From NCBI GenBank assembly GCA_004794785.1, contig SJOL01004338.1:626743-690742 (forward strand): a stretch of 64,000 bases of DNA. Reading direction: 5' to 3'. How positions within the stretch are numbered: the first letter of the stretch is position 1; every line of letters begins with the position of its first letter. The notes beneath the pieces are model-generated. The model saw nothing but the letters and a program-made list of their open reading frames with translations, was not told where the DNA came from and did no database searches. A program made the position numbers and the translations under genes. Source of the stretch: Opisthorchis felineus (taxonomy: Eukaryota > Platyhelminthes > Trematoda > Opisthorchiida > Opisthorchiidae). Shown piece after piece: positions 34,501-45,789 of this stretch.

Positions 34501-37500
34501 TGTTTACGAAAATACAACCGTCTGGGCTTAGCAACATGATACCGTCTGTGGCGTTCCCGTGGCGACAGCCAAATAAGGCCACGCAAATTCAAGTAGCAAA
34601 CATTGTGTACATTTGTTTGCATTTGAACATTCTCCACGGACAAAAATAGCCAGATGAGGTAAACCGCATGAGTCTCAGCTCAACCGAGCTCTTGTGCATG
34701 GGGAAACCCGGCCGAAATTTAAACCACCGCTGTAAAGTTAGACTGCATTTGTATCAATAGTAGTGTGGTTCATGCTGAACAGGAATCATTCCGTAGGTCA
34801 AAGGGCTTTCTGCAGATCTTCATCTTAAGTGACTTTTTACGCAATTACGTACGTGCGATAGTGAGCTCTGGTTAATATGTCCCACCGTAGGACAGCTTTA
34901 TTTGGATATTAACTAAACGGCGGCAGCCGCCTAACTATAACACATTCAGATGACGAGAAGACAACCGTCTTCAGTCGTTTGATCAGTTAATCCGTTTTAG
35001 TTCGTCGTATAGAATGTACTTCACAAGAAAAGAAAAACAGGTTCTCTAGTAAGGATACGGGAGTATTCGGCTGTCGTCGTGAAATATTATAGGTTTCTGT
35101 GACCAATAAAGAGGTGATCAATGGCTCAGGACTATTGCCAGGTGGACATTCTCCCGTGACCATTGAGAGCATCACTTTGTGACTGCTCTAACTCCAACGC
35201 CTATTTATTCGTTTTCGCCGTATTGATTGCAAATGCCTCTGCATCACTAATTATCCCGTCCGATTTAACCGACTGATTTATTGCGCTACTTTTCCGGATA
35301 TTGCCCGACTTAAAGGAATGCTAGTTTTTTTGGTCGTTTATTTACTGAGTATGTCCTCACAGCGGTTCTCTCGATCTCTCCATCCGCGGAGGATATTATT
35401 TATCGTCTGCGCCAAGCAGGTATGGTTCATTTGAGCTACAGAAGAGCAGATGGGTGTTTCAGTCGAAACGATTGGTTAAAGGTACAAAGTAGTAGCATGA
35501 CTTTCCCGATAGAATGCTGCATCATCATCATCATCACCAAAGACAAATACTTCACTAAACATAATGATGATCTAAAGGAAGGACTCCGGTTAATTTTTCT
35601 ATCGCAATCAGTGAACGGCTAACTGGTCTTCGGTTAGCGAAGGCAACGTAACATTTAACGCCTATTGATATTCTGAATGACGCGAAATGCCACCGCGAGA
35701 CAAGCAGTGAGTTTAGACAGATAGCGATACTGAGAATGGTGGCAATAAATGGTTGCTTCCACCGAGATTTTCCTAGGACAGTGATATTAATATTTTCATT
35801 ACGGTACTGTCAAACTATATAGGTTTAGTTTGAGAGTTCGGTCGTATTGGGGGGTTGGTCGTGATGAAAGAAGCTTATTTTTCTTGACCGTTCTTTATGA
35901 CGCCAAAATGGCACATGTGGATAGGGTAGACCCCTTGTCGGAGGACTGACATGCAAAGTCGTGAGAATCCGTAAAATAGGTCTACATTGGAAATTTGTTT
36001 CTTGTGTGTTGTAGTCCGTCATTGTTTGAACAAACATCCCGCAGTCCACCTCAGGACCTTCGGCTGGCGGATCATATGGATGGTTCAGGTCGGGTAGCGT
36101 TACTGTTCCAGCTGTCGAAGGAGGGAGTCTATAGTTAGAGAGGATGCAGTGTACTCCGGTTCAACTTTACACAACCGAATTCCGCACCCTCATTTCTTGG
36201 TACCATCCATATTTTTTTTACCACATCAAGGGGAGGGGGTGACTCCAAATGTTGAGGGGATTCCTGTGAAAAGTAAAACATTACAAGGTCCGGATGCGGA
36301 TAATAAGTTCTGTTCTTCAACACAAGCACTGTCTTGTAACTGCTTCAAGACCAGAAGCCCATATAGGGGCTAGGAATGACGAACTACGTAAGATACCTAT
36401 AGGCTTAGTTGTGCTATTCCCTCGGACGATGGTACAGGCTGTTGTGTACAGTTGAGGTAGACTAATATATGACTGGTGGAGGATGCGAAGTGACCGGAAC
36501 TCAGTCCATTCATTGTTAACTTCCAAATAGTTTTCATGCTGGGTTCTATACTCCGACATTTTGGTGAGAAAACGTTACCAGCGTATAGCGACCACGCCCG
36601 CATAGTACCGGTGAGACAGCCTGTACAGGTCGAGTTACAGCCTAATAGGCTGCAATCCTTACTCTTCTGTCGCCATATTGGTGTCTTTGTATTATCCCTT
36701 TTACCTCTAGATGTGGGTGTTCACCATGGCTCTCCACACTTCTTGAGGTCGAAACAGTTGACACCAGTAACGAGGAGACAAAATCGAGAATCGTGCACTT
36801 TGGCTGGGGTTTCGAATTCATCGTCCGGTGAAATTCAAGGTGGAACATCAGCAAGCTTGGAGGACCAGCTTAGGGCGCAACAAAAGTTGAGCGCGAAATA
36901 TCATGAACGGGCGAGTTGTTTATTTCATCCTTTTAAAACAAAGTTTGTTTCAAACGTTTCTTCGTTGAGTTGAGCATTAACAAATCAGAAACGATATAAG
37001 TTTCTTCTCTCCTTTGATCGGCGGTATGAACAGCTACCGCACCTGATGTAGAGGTTGGGTTATTTTGTTGTGATCATTGCTGGTAAACGTAGTGGAAAAC
37101 TCGAAAATAAGAATTGCTTGGGGCTTCTCAGCCGACTGATCGAAATTGGTTTATATCTTCAAGTCTTAAGTCAAGTTATCCGGGACGGAAATTATTAGCT
37201 GGCTTGGCTACCCTGTGCGTCCACATTGACAGTCCGGCCTCCATGTTGCTCAGACAAGATATGCTCTAATACACTTACGAGTAGTTTCATTCAAGATATG
37301 CTCTTATTTCACATATGCAAGATATTCCTTGCTTTCCTATCTTTTCGCGTAAGCGCGCACAGTAGGGCCCCTCAGTGAAGAGGAAGCGAAATGTTTGCAA
37401 GTCTCTCTTTCATGAGTTTCGTGGCTTCATGGATAAATGTTCAACAGCAATCAGTGCACTTGTCTGAGCTTATTGGACGTAGCAAATCGCAAACATATGG

Positions 37501-40500
37501 TAAATGATTTTGATTTTTTATTAACAAGTAGAGGTTTACATTTTAACTTTTCACCTCGAACTACGTTACTGGTGATTCCATGTCCTATAACTATGTCTAT
37601 TCTGACGGCTTCTGTAAGTGCTGAGGGCCTTCAGTCAGAAACGTTTCCCGTTGTTCAACATATGTTCAGCATCGTTCGAAAAACAGAACGAACCCGTCTA
37701 CTTTGTACACATCACCAGGTAAGAGTTCCAGTTGATCGGATTGTAGTCCTTCCATTCAGTAGCTTACATTGTTGACAGTTACTTCCTTCGCTTAACAGTT
37801 GCTTACAAATTCTTTGACGGAATTTGAATCTTTGAAGACAGCCATTGGCGGTTGTGAAGTCGATCTATCCCATTTAGCTTTCTGACTCTATCGCTTTCTA
37901 CTGAGAAAGTATGCAAGATATTGGATTGCCTCCGGTGTGGGCGCGGAGGAGTCATGTGTCGGTCGAACATAGTTTTTTTTGGATTAAACTCACCACCACA
38001 CCACAACAATCTGGGTATCCTGTCATCCTCCACTTTTCTCGGGTGTATGATTTTGTTCTCTCTGAGGCACATTACAGATGTGCTATTTAATGGCTCGGAC
38101 TGACGAACCACCTGTTTTCGTTCAGATAGCCCCCTATCTCAAAAAAGGGAAGATGCTGTTCCGAGTTTCATTCCTCTTAGTCTTCCACACACGTGGTAAC
38201 TGGCCGAGGTGAGCTTGGTGACGATTAATCCAGTTAATACGGCTACTGTCTTTTCCACTCATCAATTAGTTCAATTGCTTTGCTGATACGTGATGGACAA
38301 GCCCTCGGAAATCTGGAGAACTGCGTTCAGTGAAAAGCAAATACCGAACCTCGCACGTTAATTCCGGTCTGCAAATGCACACACAAACAGACAAAAATGG
38401 TTGTCGTGTTTTGATTCCGCTGATGATCGTTCACGAAAGATACCTCGATGTGACCACGCGATAACAGCAGCCTGGGACCAATGGGTTCGGTTGGAAACAT
38501 GCTTATTGTTCACCCAGTCGTCTGCCCCCACAAAATGCATCACTGTACCAGCGCGTTAGTAAACTGAAATCGTTCGCGAACCAATAATAGATAGATACTT
38601 GATGAAACAACCTGCGTTAAACTTCTGAGACTGTGTGGTTCGGTTCCCTAATTATTATGGGAATTTCACTGAGAATCCTGTAGGGAACTCACAGATGTCT
38701 TTCACTTAGGGATCCCGTTTTTTCTACCATGTAGTTGCAGTATTTTAAGCCAGTCGTCGGATATTCACGACTGTGCAGGATTCGGACAGCGTGAGTTTTA
38801 TTGATCCATGTAAACCTGGTGCACAAAATCAATTGAATAGACGTGGAATGCTTTGTCGGTAATCCAGGGCTGGACGAGACTAAACAGCTGATCCGAATAG
38901 AATCTTCCAGCACATAGTCTTTTAGACTGCCACTGTCCAGTATTTTTAGTCATTCCATATCACAATCAGACAGGTACTCTCATGTGTGTCAAAAAGGTTG
39001 ATTGTCAGTATGGCTTAGTAGCGATGTTCAAAAAGTCGAGTAAAGGCTTACACAAAGGTCAGCGATGGGTTTTGTTCATGGTAGGCAAACATTATGTATC
39101 GTGTGCATATAAGGTTGGCTGAGTTAACCCAATCAGGGCTGCTGACCAAACTAAATGAAATGTTAACATCTCGCTAATTGTCTTGATGAAGTGGGTCAAA
39201 GGGACTTTGTTGTTTATAGGGCGTGGTATACGGTTCTTATTGATCACCTCTCCCAGCAGGAAACACTTTCGCCGACAAGAAGCCTTGGTGCCCCCCGAAG
39301 GTTTTCTACATGAGGGGTGATTGTCTTATCAATGTGAGGACTGATTGGAAAGGTAGCAATATTCACAACTAATAAACCGTGATTGACACTATGGGTCCAT
39401 GTGCCGTGCTTCAGAAATTCATCGCCTGGAGTAGCGTCCATAAACTTCATAGTTGGCTGCCACTTGATGACTGTTCGGTTCCACCCAATAACCTCTGTCA
39501 CCTCATCACACACAAGCCGTGCAAACCAGATAAGTTGTTCCAGTTCGTTTAAAATCGACTTACTCATGGACCGATTAATTGCAAATCCATGTGTATCGCC
39601 GATATGCTTGCGAAATAATGCTCTCATTCTGATTATCTAGATACTCGAATTGGAAGAGGAACTTGTCCGTAGTCGTGAGGAAGTCGCTATGTCGAAAGAT
39701 ACTATGAAGCAGCAGTCGGAAAAGTTGACACAGCGTTTGCGCCAAATGTCTAATCGTTGTCGTGAGTTGGAACGACGGCGTCGGTTTGAAATGCAGGGAC
39801 ATAGGACAGACATCGAGATGTTGCGCAAGAAGCTTAAAGGGGTGGAAAAGCAACTTTTGCAGGTAAGGATGTTGTGTTTTCACAAACCGGCTGCACTGGA
39901 GCTGTGTGCTCATGCTTTCGCTGTGCGAATTCAATTGTCTCCCTCTGTTTCTGGTGGGGTTCGCAGTGTGTGTTTTGATAAGCCTTTTCATTTCCGAGTA
40001 CCAAATAACATCCAGGACTAACGCTTTTGTTGTATGAACTAACTCAGGTGAAATCTCATTTCTGTCCAAGAACGCCTTGCGTGTGGCACCGCTCCGATGA
40101 ATTTTCGTCAGTGTAGGAGGCTGGGGAACTCGTTGTCTGCGACAAATCAATAGATGTAGGTTCTTGAGTAAACCAGTGTTGGTAGTTGTGTCACACCGGT
40201 ATTCGAACGCAATCCAGTCGTTGTGGGATTCACTTTCATGTCGTCGTTATATTTTTCGTTGAAATACATGGTCGGTGTTTTCAAGGCTGATTGAAATTAG
40301 CCTACTTTGTCGACATCCAGTGCAATTCAGAGGTGTTCAAACTGAGGCGCACGAAAGTGTCTTCAAGAAGCTACAAATTCTGTGGCTTCATTAATTTTCG
40401 ACGATATTTTAATCGTTACACTGATAATCGTCAACAGTTTGAGGTTAACAAAGCAGTGTCTCCTGACGTCTCTTCGGTTGAATCGAACGATCAACGTTTC

Positions 40501-42384
40501 AGTTTCGATGGAACGAAATGTCTTATCACGATGTGATCGTCCATGTACCTAGGCCGTTCAAGTGTATTATTAGCCACAGGACTGAACCTTCGTCGAGTGG
40601 ATGAGCTCATGATACTTGTGAGATTTCGCAGCACTGAATCGAAAATCTTGACCAACCACGGTTAAGCCTACGCTCTTTGGTATATCGTTATTTGCTGTAT
40701 TACCCACAAGCCATGTACAGAAACTTCAGCTACCAAGCTAACGGGGCAGTATCAGGAATTCGCAGTGAGGGTACCCAGGCATAGCTTAACGTGACTATTG
40801 AACACCCTGGCTTACCATAGGTAAACAGAACTCCATTGCCTGGTCAAACACCTCTGATTTCCCAATTTCCGAAGAAATGGGGTTTTTGTTGGGGGCACTA
40901 GGGTCAAAGTTCCAACATTTTCCGGTTCCCTTTAGGGGGCTGATGTTTTGCCTATCTGTTTGCCGGTAAAGTTGGCGGGACTGGGGTGGAGTGATCCCTT
41001 TAGAAGAGGAGGGCCTTTTTTGGGAATTGTATTTTAACCCGCGTGTGTGCACCAAGATGCTGCAGCTGAATAACTTGACTCATCAGGGTAGGAGGCTTCT
41101 TGTCTCCAGGCGGTGAGATTAATAATGGAACCAGGAATTTGTGTTCTTCTTATTCCCTACTAAATGGGCCGGCTTATTAATGTGCCCATATCGGAAATCT
41201 TTAATTAGGGGACTATTTCTGGGCTTCCTGCGTAGTTGTACGTCAATAGTTTATCACCCCAGATTAACATCACTTTCATCTGTGGTGTCACAGAGGCTAT
41301 TGACTATATCTAAATTCCGCTGTTTTGCGTGTTCCATACTTCCCCAAAAGTTGTTTTTGTTTGGAACAGCCTCCGAATTTCCTCAATCCGTGGACTTATT
41401 TTCTGTGGAACTAGTCCGCAGTATAGCAACGATGATGTTATTTCCGGAAAACTTCAGTTTTTGGGATTAGCAAACCTACTCAACCCATTTCTTTCAGATT
41501 TAGTCGTTCGATTACTTCATGCATCGCGATTAGGGGAACCTAGAAAGCGTACCTGCCTCTTTTGGATTGCCACAGCACAAGGCCCCAATATCTCCATTGA
41601 GGACTTGGAAATTACCTTTAACAAAATTAGGACTAATTTTACGGATTAATATTGATGAATTCAGCAGCTGCTGCTTTTATCATCTATGTTAGATTTTCAT
41701 CTCGTCTACTGGTTACAGCCGTTTATTTTTCCAAGACTGATGCCTGTTTTTAACTCCTGACAACTACACAGGCGTCGCATTTGTCCACACATCTTACATC
41801 TCTCAAGTCCATCCGTCCATCCATCTATTGATGTCTGACTGTGCATTGTGTTAGATGTCACGCACACTCTTCATTGACTGGAAAATTCGAACTCCCGTGG
41901 ATAAAAACGTATGTAGACTGATGTCGCTAGAGGCGCTAAACTGGAGTTGGATATCTTTTTAGACACCACAATAAAAGCGCAAAACGCGTTCCATCCATCA
42001 GTGTAATCGCCACTTTTAGGCGAACGGTGATTGTTTCACTTAGTTTATAGGAACAAGCTTATTCGCTACGTAAATTCAGCGATGATGTCCACCGAAATCC
42101 GTCTCCTTTATTTTATGATTTATTTATTTATTTATCTATTTATTTTATTTCCCACTACAATTGTAGCTCTCCCTGGACGACTACAACATTTCCCACTACA
42201 ATTGTAGCTCTCCCTGGACGACTACAACAATGATGGACACCCGGCGGTGTCCTCACAAGATATGGATATTGTCTTTCTCCGACAGGTTAGAGCTTCAACT
42301 GCCAAGTCAACTCGCCTCATGGGTGAACTGAAAAATCTGAAATTGAAAATGTACACCTTGGAGGATGAAGTGCGCAAAATGTGA
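25252..42384 (+). CDS. CCDC77: CCDC77-like centrosomal coiled-coil protein gene, seven 3' exons
   Basis: Seven exons (25252-25555, 25602-25890, 26031-26298, 31628-31770, 36711-36910, 39641-39862, 42208-42384) join with consistent phases into about 533 codons ending in TGA. The protein is mostly coiled coil and follows vertebrate CCDC77 in order. Matching segments are EREHVLTLYAENDQMKIREI, EQLRSLLDDRRAILED, AEKAWKAEREKLL, LELEEELVRSREE, TQRLRQMSNRCRELERRRR, GHRTDIEMLRKKLK and GELKNLKLKMYTLEDEVRKM. In vertebrates the protein is reported at centrosomes; its molecular role is little known. Upstream exon(s) with the start codon are not identified: the first exon seen begins inside a codon. Introns contain a SINE, LINE pieces and a hammerhead-like repeat. 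Family recognition is from memory of the protein, not a search. Confidence 0.9.
25556..25601 (+). other. 46-nt micro-intron of the CCDC77-like gene
   Basis: GTGAGC to CTTTTAG, 46 nt. Reading through it gives a stop in exon A's frame. Removing it joins TALSDLR to LCLLQEREHV as in the family. Confidence 0.85.
25602..25890 (+). CDS. CCDC77: CCDC77-like exon B
   Basis: The acceptor is TTGGCTTTTAG, and the exon starts in phase 0 with LCLLQEREHVLTLYAEND, one of the most conserved stretches of the family. It ends in phase 1 at TTTCTG before GTAGGC. It is separated from exon A by only 46 nt. Confidence 0.9.
26031..26298 (+). CDS. CCDC77: CCDC77-like exon C
   Basis: The acceptor GCGTTCCAG and donor GTAAGT (26299) bracket a frame with SELEYEAVVGEVESAKANFW, TEQTRLAKEQ and LLDDRRAILEDA, matching the EQTKLSREQIEGLIEDRR region of vertebrate CCDC77. 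It enters in phase 1 and leaves in phase 2. Confidence 0.9.
26336..26511 (+). repeat. tRNA-derived SINE, copy S7, in CCDC77-like intron C-D
   Basis: The head GAGATGGCTCAGTGGTTAGA and an intact box B (GGTTCGAACC) are followed by the body and GACCGAAAGGGTG, then AATGATTT. It is flanked by TTTTCACCAAGG (26324-26335) and TTTTCATCAAGG (26512-26523). This copy is the closest to a consensus in the window. It lies about 26 nt inside the intron. Confidence 0.85.
26524..28638. other. Intron sequence without recognised gene
   Basis: It contains a 13-nt unit repeated three times at 27482-27520 (CGTGCGTTGAAAA-like). Nothing else was recognised. Confidence 0.4.
27482..27520. repeat. Three tandem 13-nt units
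   Basis: CGTGCGTTGAAAA occurs twice and CGTGTGTTGAAAA once, head to tail. Confidence 0.85.
28639..28722 (-). mobile_element. 56-nt RTE family-1 3'-end insertion with 14-nt target-site duplication
   Basis: GGGAACAGGGTGCA occurs at 28639-28652 and again at 28709-28722. The 56 nt between are the last part of RTE family 1 (TTGACACTGATGCTTCACTG, CCGTACAA) plus its (CAT)n tail. This is an extreme 5' truncation and fixes the element's 3' end. Confidence 0.9.
29083..29421 (+). pseudogene. Reverse transcriptase fragment with intact YADD box
   Basis: It covers RT motifs B (in part) to D of RTE family 2. GYADDIALLASDPSKMQAIL is intact, while motif B (usually RQGCPLSPFLF) has been rewritten to SGAGQSSPPSPFPFN. 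It was part of a LINE ORF and has no start or end of its own. Confidence 0.75.
29083..30180 (+). mobile_element. RTE family 2, copy F (RT to 3' end), in sense with the host gene
   Basis: The frame 29083-29421 contains FNFVVDMLLEILLP and IGYADDIALLASDP with catalytic YADD codons at 29308-29319. It continues in other frames with FVYLSSCISFGG, FTNLRYLWRRRDVGLSVKDR, SETWPLRAREIRRLSLFDHR and the 3' region SFSASGTD. It is 5'-truncated and frameshifted. It lies in the intron between exons C and D of the CCDC77-like gene. Confidence 0.75.
31628..31770 (+). CDS. CCDC77: CCDC77-like exon D
   Basis: After the acceptor ACCATAATCAG the frame gives THLQTQLHDSASDFLAQIKQ and AEKAWKAEREKLLSQ, aligned with HTQELLYESTKDFLQL and NKEKSWMLEKDNLMS. 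The donor is TTTCAG then GTACAG (phase 1). The 5329-nt intron before it holds SINE S7, a LINE tail and RTE copy F. Confidence 0.85.
31771..36710 (+). other. CCDC77-like intron D-E (4940 nt)
   Basis: It contains the hammerhead-like P3 motif near 33.27 kb and a short (CAT)n at 35519-35535 followed by AAAGACAAATACTTCACT, which may be another RTE tail. No other gene is seen. Confidence 0.45.
33252..33287 (-). ncRNA. Candidate minimal hammerhead ribozyme motif (P3)
   Basis: In minus sense: CCGACGA (33287-33281), then a four-pair G-C stem GCCC/GGGC with a six-base loop, then GAAAC (GAAA at 33266-33263), then the palindrome ACCGGT (33263-33258) and A. This fits the hammerhead order C-U-G-A-N-G-A, stem II, G-A-A-A, stem III, U-H, with one change (U to C at the second position). 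A palindromic stem III without a loop is what PLE-borne minimal hammerheads have; they are thought to act as dimers. It is a motif match only. Confidence 0.45.
36711..36910 (+). CDS. CCDC77: CCDC77-like exon E, ending at a GC donor
   Basis: The acceptor is TTTTACCTCTAG. The first part is a Ser-rich linker specific to this gene; the end, SLEDQLRAQQKLSAKYHER, matches [19 protein letters not shown]. The next exon continues in phase 0, which requires the exon to end at 36910 before GCGAGT. The nearest GT would break the frame. The left boundary is less certain than the right. Confidence 0.75.
39641..39862 (+). CDS. CCDC77: CCDC77-like exon F
   Basis: 74 whole codons lie between TGATTATCTAG and GTAAGG. 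ELEEELVRSREE, EKLTQRLRQMSNRCRELERR and DIEMLRKKLKGVEKQLLQ correspond to the best conserved block of CCDC77 ([11 protein letters not shown] to LRQKLKDLEQML), with no gaps in the first part. Confidence 0.9.
39863..42146 (+). other. CCDC77-like intron F-G, most of it
   Basis: No recognised gene or element. A TTTA-rich run (about 42114-42150) precedes the duplicated acceptor. Confidence 0.45.
42147..42228 (+). repeat. 41-bp tandem duplication containing a splice acceptor
   Basis: Units 42147-42187 and 42188-42228 are identical. Each holds CACTACAATTGTAG followed by CTCTCCCTGGACGAC, that is, an acceptor plus the first exon G codons. Confidence 0.95.
42208..42384 (+). CDS. CCDC77: CCDC77-like terminal exon G
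   Basis: 58 codons and TGA follow the acceptor ACAATTGTAG (phase 0). The end, RLMGELKNLKLKMYTLEDEV, matches the C terminus of CCDC77 (GELKNLKSKVFGLENEL). The acceptor lies in the second unit of a 41-bp tandem duplication; use of the first unit's acceptor would shift the frame. I saw no clear polyadenylation signal close by. Confidence 0.9.
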   Translation, partial: LSLDDYNNDGHPAVSSQDMDIVFLRQVRASTAKSTRLMGELKNLKLKMYTLEDEVRKM

Positions 42385-43590
42385 TTTCTCCTTATCTCAC
42401 CAATCGAATCAACATCAGCCACAACTTGCCTGCGTCCTTCCCACCACGTTCCCTAACTTTCACATAATTTTTGTCTACTCTCGGTACTATGCCCTGAAGC
42501 AATGCATTTGTTCCGTCCATCAGTTGTTTTTTGTCGAATTTTCACAGCGCTAAGGACACATTCCGCTCAATCGGTTCTCGTCTTCTACGTCTGGTCGATT
42601 CCTTACCTTTACTGGCTGTGTAACTGGTCCTTCATTTTTCGGGGAAGATCGTATATACTGTTTTTTTTAACAAACGTGTTTGCTGTGTTGTGGTACAGGA
42701 AGGGGCCGTAGAACAGCTTCGTCGTTTCTGTTGTGAAATGAAAAAAGGTAGGCTATAGTAACGTTTATGACCCAAGCGACCTTTGTGAAGCCATCCTGTT
42801 TGTCTAGTATATTTTGATACCCACACCTCAGATGTGGAAAGAAGGTAAGCAGCTCCTCGCTAATATTGGAAATATATTTTCTCATTGAGGTATTAGCTTC
42901 CCAATACAGTACATGATGTGCCTGGATGGTGTGAAATCCTTATAAAGCCAATCAACCATGCACTGGGGAGAGGGAGCGTTTTTCGAGGAATACTCTCAAG
43001 GAACTCAAAGACTGCTATGGTTGTCTGGTTCTCTTCAGCAATATGGAGTGCACAGTTGGCAACTAGACCTTTCGTGCCGTCATGATCCAGACATTTTCAA
43101 TAGAAGTATGATCTGGCTATGGGCTGGATGGCTAATACTCGAGTTTTTCGAAACGTGAACGCATCGAGTACACCGTGTTTGGATACATTATAAGGAAAAA
43201 GCAAGCCACCAAGTCGGCGTCCGAAGGTCTGTTGAGGTTAGCCACTTCGGATTTAACATTCTGTTGCCTGTACACTGTAGCTAACTGAATTTCTGGTAGA
43301 ATATACTATAACGTAGGAGGCCAATGTAATGTCATCCTCAGAAAACTTGATATCTCATGTGAGCAGTCAAAATATTTCATTGGTTCCGGAGATACGCTTC
43401 TCTAGTTTAGTTCATTCTTAAGTGTTTTTGGACCGAACACTTCCCCTATCTTGCATTGCGGCTTCTGAGAAGTGCGCATTGGTTGTTACACCTCGACGGA
43501 AACATGAAAAAGAAGCTGAATGCGCACTGAACAATCGGTCTGATGTTGGATTTGGTGGTTTATTTTCTGCGTCTGTGTCTCCATAACGAG
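42385..43590. other. Downstream of the CCDC77-like gene, no gene recognised
   Basis: Anonymous sequence that includes the 3' untranslated region of the gene. Confidence 0.4.
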
Positions 43591-43732
43591 TCCCGCATTC
43601 CAAAGTGCTCACCGGAACTGTTGTCCATTGTCCACACTTGTCATCCGTTGAATATTCATAACGATGAGCCACATGGTTGTTTCTCAGACAAATCAACAAG
43701 TCCATGGAAACGTTTCGACAAATACCGACATG
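43591..43732 (+). CDS. Weak candidate exon, unrecognised
   Basis: The frame SRIPKCSPELLSIVHTCHPL, then HNDEPHGCFSDKSTSPWKRF, runs between an AG preceded by a pyrimidine-rich stretch (TCTGTGTCTCCATAACGAG) and a donor (GTCAGT at 43733). No family is recognised. It rests on composition and splice-like ends only and could be chance. Confidence 0.2.
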
Positions 43733-45061
43733 GTCAGTAACATTCAGAAGCGATAAGTAGAAGCTATTAGGGCTTCAGAAAACTTGCTATCCTACTAGAA
43801 ACCTGGTCATAGTTGATTCATTATAACAGTTCCCTGGATGCACTAATCCATCGGTTCAGCCTGCAACCGACTGCTGTGCGCCGTGCACTTCTGTGATCAG
43901 CCTGCATGTCCTACTTTGGAATGAAGTCTGCACGCAACAGTTTGTTCTCAATAATCTTGAGCATGAATGGGATTTAAATGCATCTGGGTTTTCATTTCTA
44001 TAGGATATGTGCTAGAATTCTGGAACTATTGTTGTTGAGTTTGATTTATTCAGTGCCTGTCACATTCATTAATTCCACTATTTTGCCTTACTGAATATAA
44101 CCAATAGCCATGTTTTCTCAAAAAGACCCTTTCTGAAGGTAATAATGTAGAGTATATAGTGTGGACCTCATTTTCCATTAGTTCCTGTTAGCGTTATGCT
44201 CCGTCATGAGCGCATCATTCGTGACATGAGACACTAAAAAAACCTGTAGTTTAGCTGATGTGTTCTACGGACCATAATCAGAAAGAGCTTTCCTAGTCTG
44301 AACCAATTTTGCCCCGTATCAGTCTCATCTGGTCTTGAATGTTTATGTTCACTTTGGAGTACGAGATTCGACTCATAGTCCGTAGATCAAAATCAGCATG
44401 AGAAGCTACGGAATTTAATTGGCAAACTGGAAGATTGATGTACATCAACGCGGTTGAACACAGTTCAAAAGAATAGGTAAAGTGGTTGTGCGGACTACGC
44501 ACTACTCTGGCTAAGTGGACCAAATTACTAGTCAGTTTTTTTGGGTTGATTCCTCAGTCATAATGAGGGCTATTCGTACCATAGCATTATGAGTGACCTT
44601 CTGCAGGCGGCTGGAAAGTGCAACCCTGTTGAACCAAATTAGACATAGCACGTAGGGAGTACATGTCTACAGGAATGTGTATGCCACTGGTGTGGCGATG
44701 TGTTCAGTTTTTTGTGGGACTTCACAGGCCTAACACGAGCTATCAACCCGGTAATTGCTAAGCTCTTACTTAGCTTTTTTATGAGGGAGGGATTCACAAG
44801 AATTTTGTTGAGGTTGTCGTGGTTGGTTTTAATTGGAATCTTGCACCGAAAAATCATTATGATAAAGTAAAAACAGTTACAAATACATCGTCCGATATAT
44901 CCAAACGGAAACTGGGATTTCAGGCAAAATTGAAGATAAGCTGACCCTCAGTGCAGGAGTCGTTTACTTTAGTTACAAGATGTCGCTTTACAGGCATGAT
45001 TCTGAGTTCTGTTTGACTGGCAACGTGGAGGCTAATTTAAACCCTAACTATGCATACGTAG

Positions 45062-45254
45062 ACTGTCCTCACTTCTGCGATAATTATCCATATTGAGACG
45101 AAGAAAGCCGCAAGCAGTATTCCGAACTCTCAGCTGCGAAAAAGAATTTCCAACGAGGTAGATGAACCAAGAAGACGAAACCGATTCCATTCCCGAAACT
45201 TATGTCCATTTCCTTCAGTGGAACGTGCAATCTGCAAAAGTGAACTACATTGTG
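45062..45254 (+). CDS. Weak candidate exon with a strong donor, unrecognised
   Basis: A 64-codon open frame (for example RKRISNEVDEPRRRNRFHSR) ends at a consensus donor GTAAGT (45255). The acceptor is unclear. The composition is protein-like but no family is recognised, and it could be chance. Confidence 0.2.
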
Positions 45255-45633
45255 GTAAGTCAGCAGTGTGTGTCACGGGTCAGCAGGCCTTTCGGTTCAT
45301 TGCAGAGAAATCCTTGTTTGGAGAGTCACAGAGTTGACGGTAAACCACAATGAAATGGTTGAATCGTGCGAATCGAAAAAAAAACATTAATCAGCAGGTA
45401 TGGCACTTATATTTCTTAATCATGATTGCTATTGCCAAATGCGGTGGTGAAGCATCACTGTCAGCACTCATGTCGTTTTCTGATTATGATGATGATACAA
45501 AAATAGTGATACAGAAAATGCAAATGATGAAGATGCCTTCATTTCTTTGTAGCTCTGTTTTTTTGACCATATTTTTAAGATAGAACACTGATCTAGTACG
45601 TTGAACGTGGGTTGTCGTATACATTCTTTCGAT

Positions 45634-45681
45634 ATGAAAACAGCAGCAGGCGCGCCCATGAAAACAGCAACAGGCGCGCCC
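45634..45681. repeat. Two tandem 24-nt units with GGCGCGCC
   Basis: Head-to-tail units ATGAAAACAGCAGCAGG-CGCGCCC and its one-base variant. Both carry the GC-only palindrome GGCGCGCC, unusual in this AT-rich setting. Confidence 0.9.
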
Positions 45682-45789
45682 ATGAACCATTCGAATAATA
45701 GAGCATGTGTGGACCCGCCATTGACCCAACAAAGCTTGGGCTGATGAAAGTGATCGATACAAGTTGTGCTTCTTTCTTCAAGACGAAGG

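Noticed and set aside
39244..39627. 127-codon minus-strand open frame just before CCDC77-like exon F
   Set aside because: It lies in an intron on the opposite strand and has no recognisable family or splice-bounded structure; chance is sufficient.
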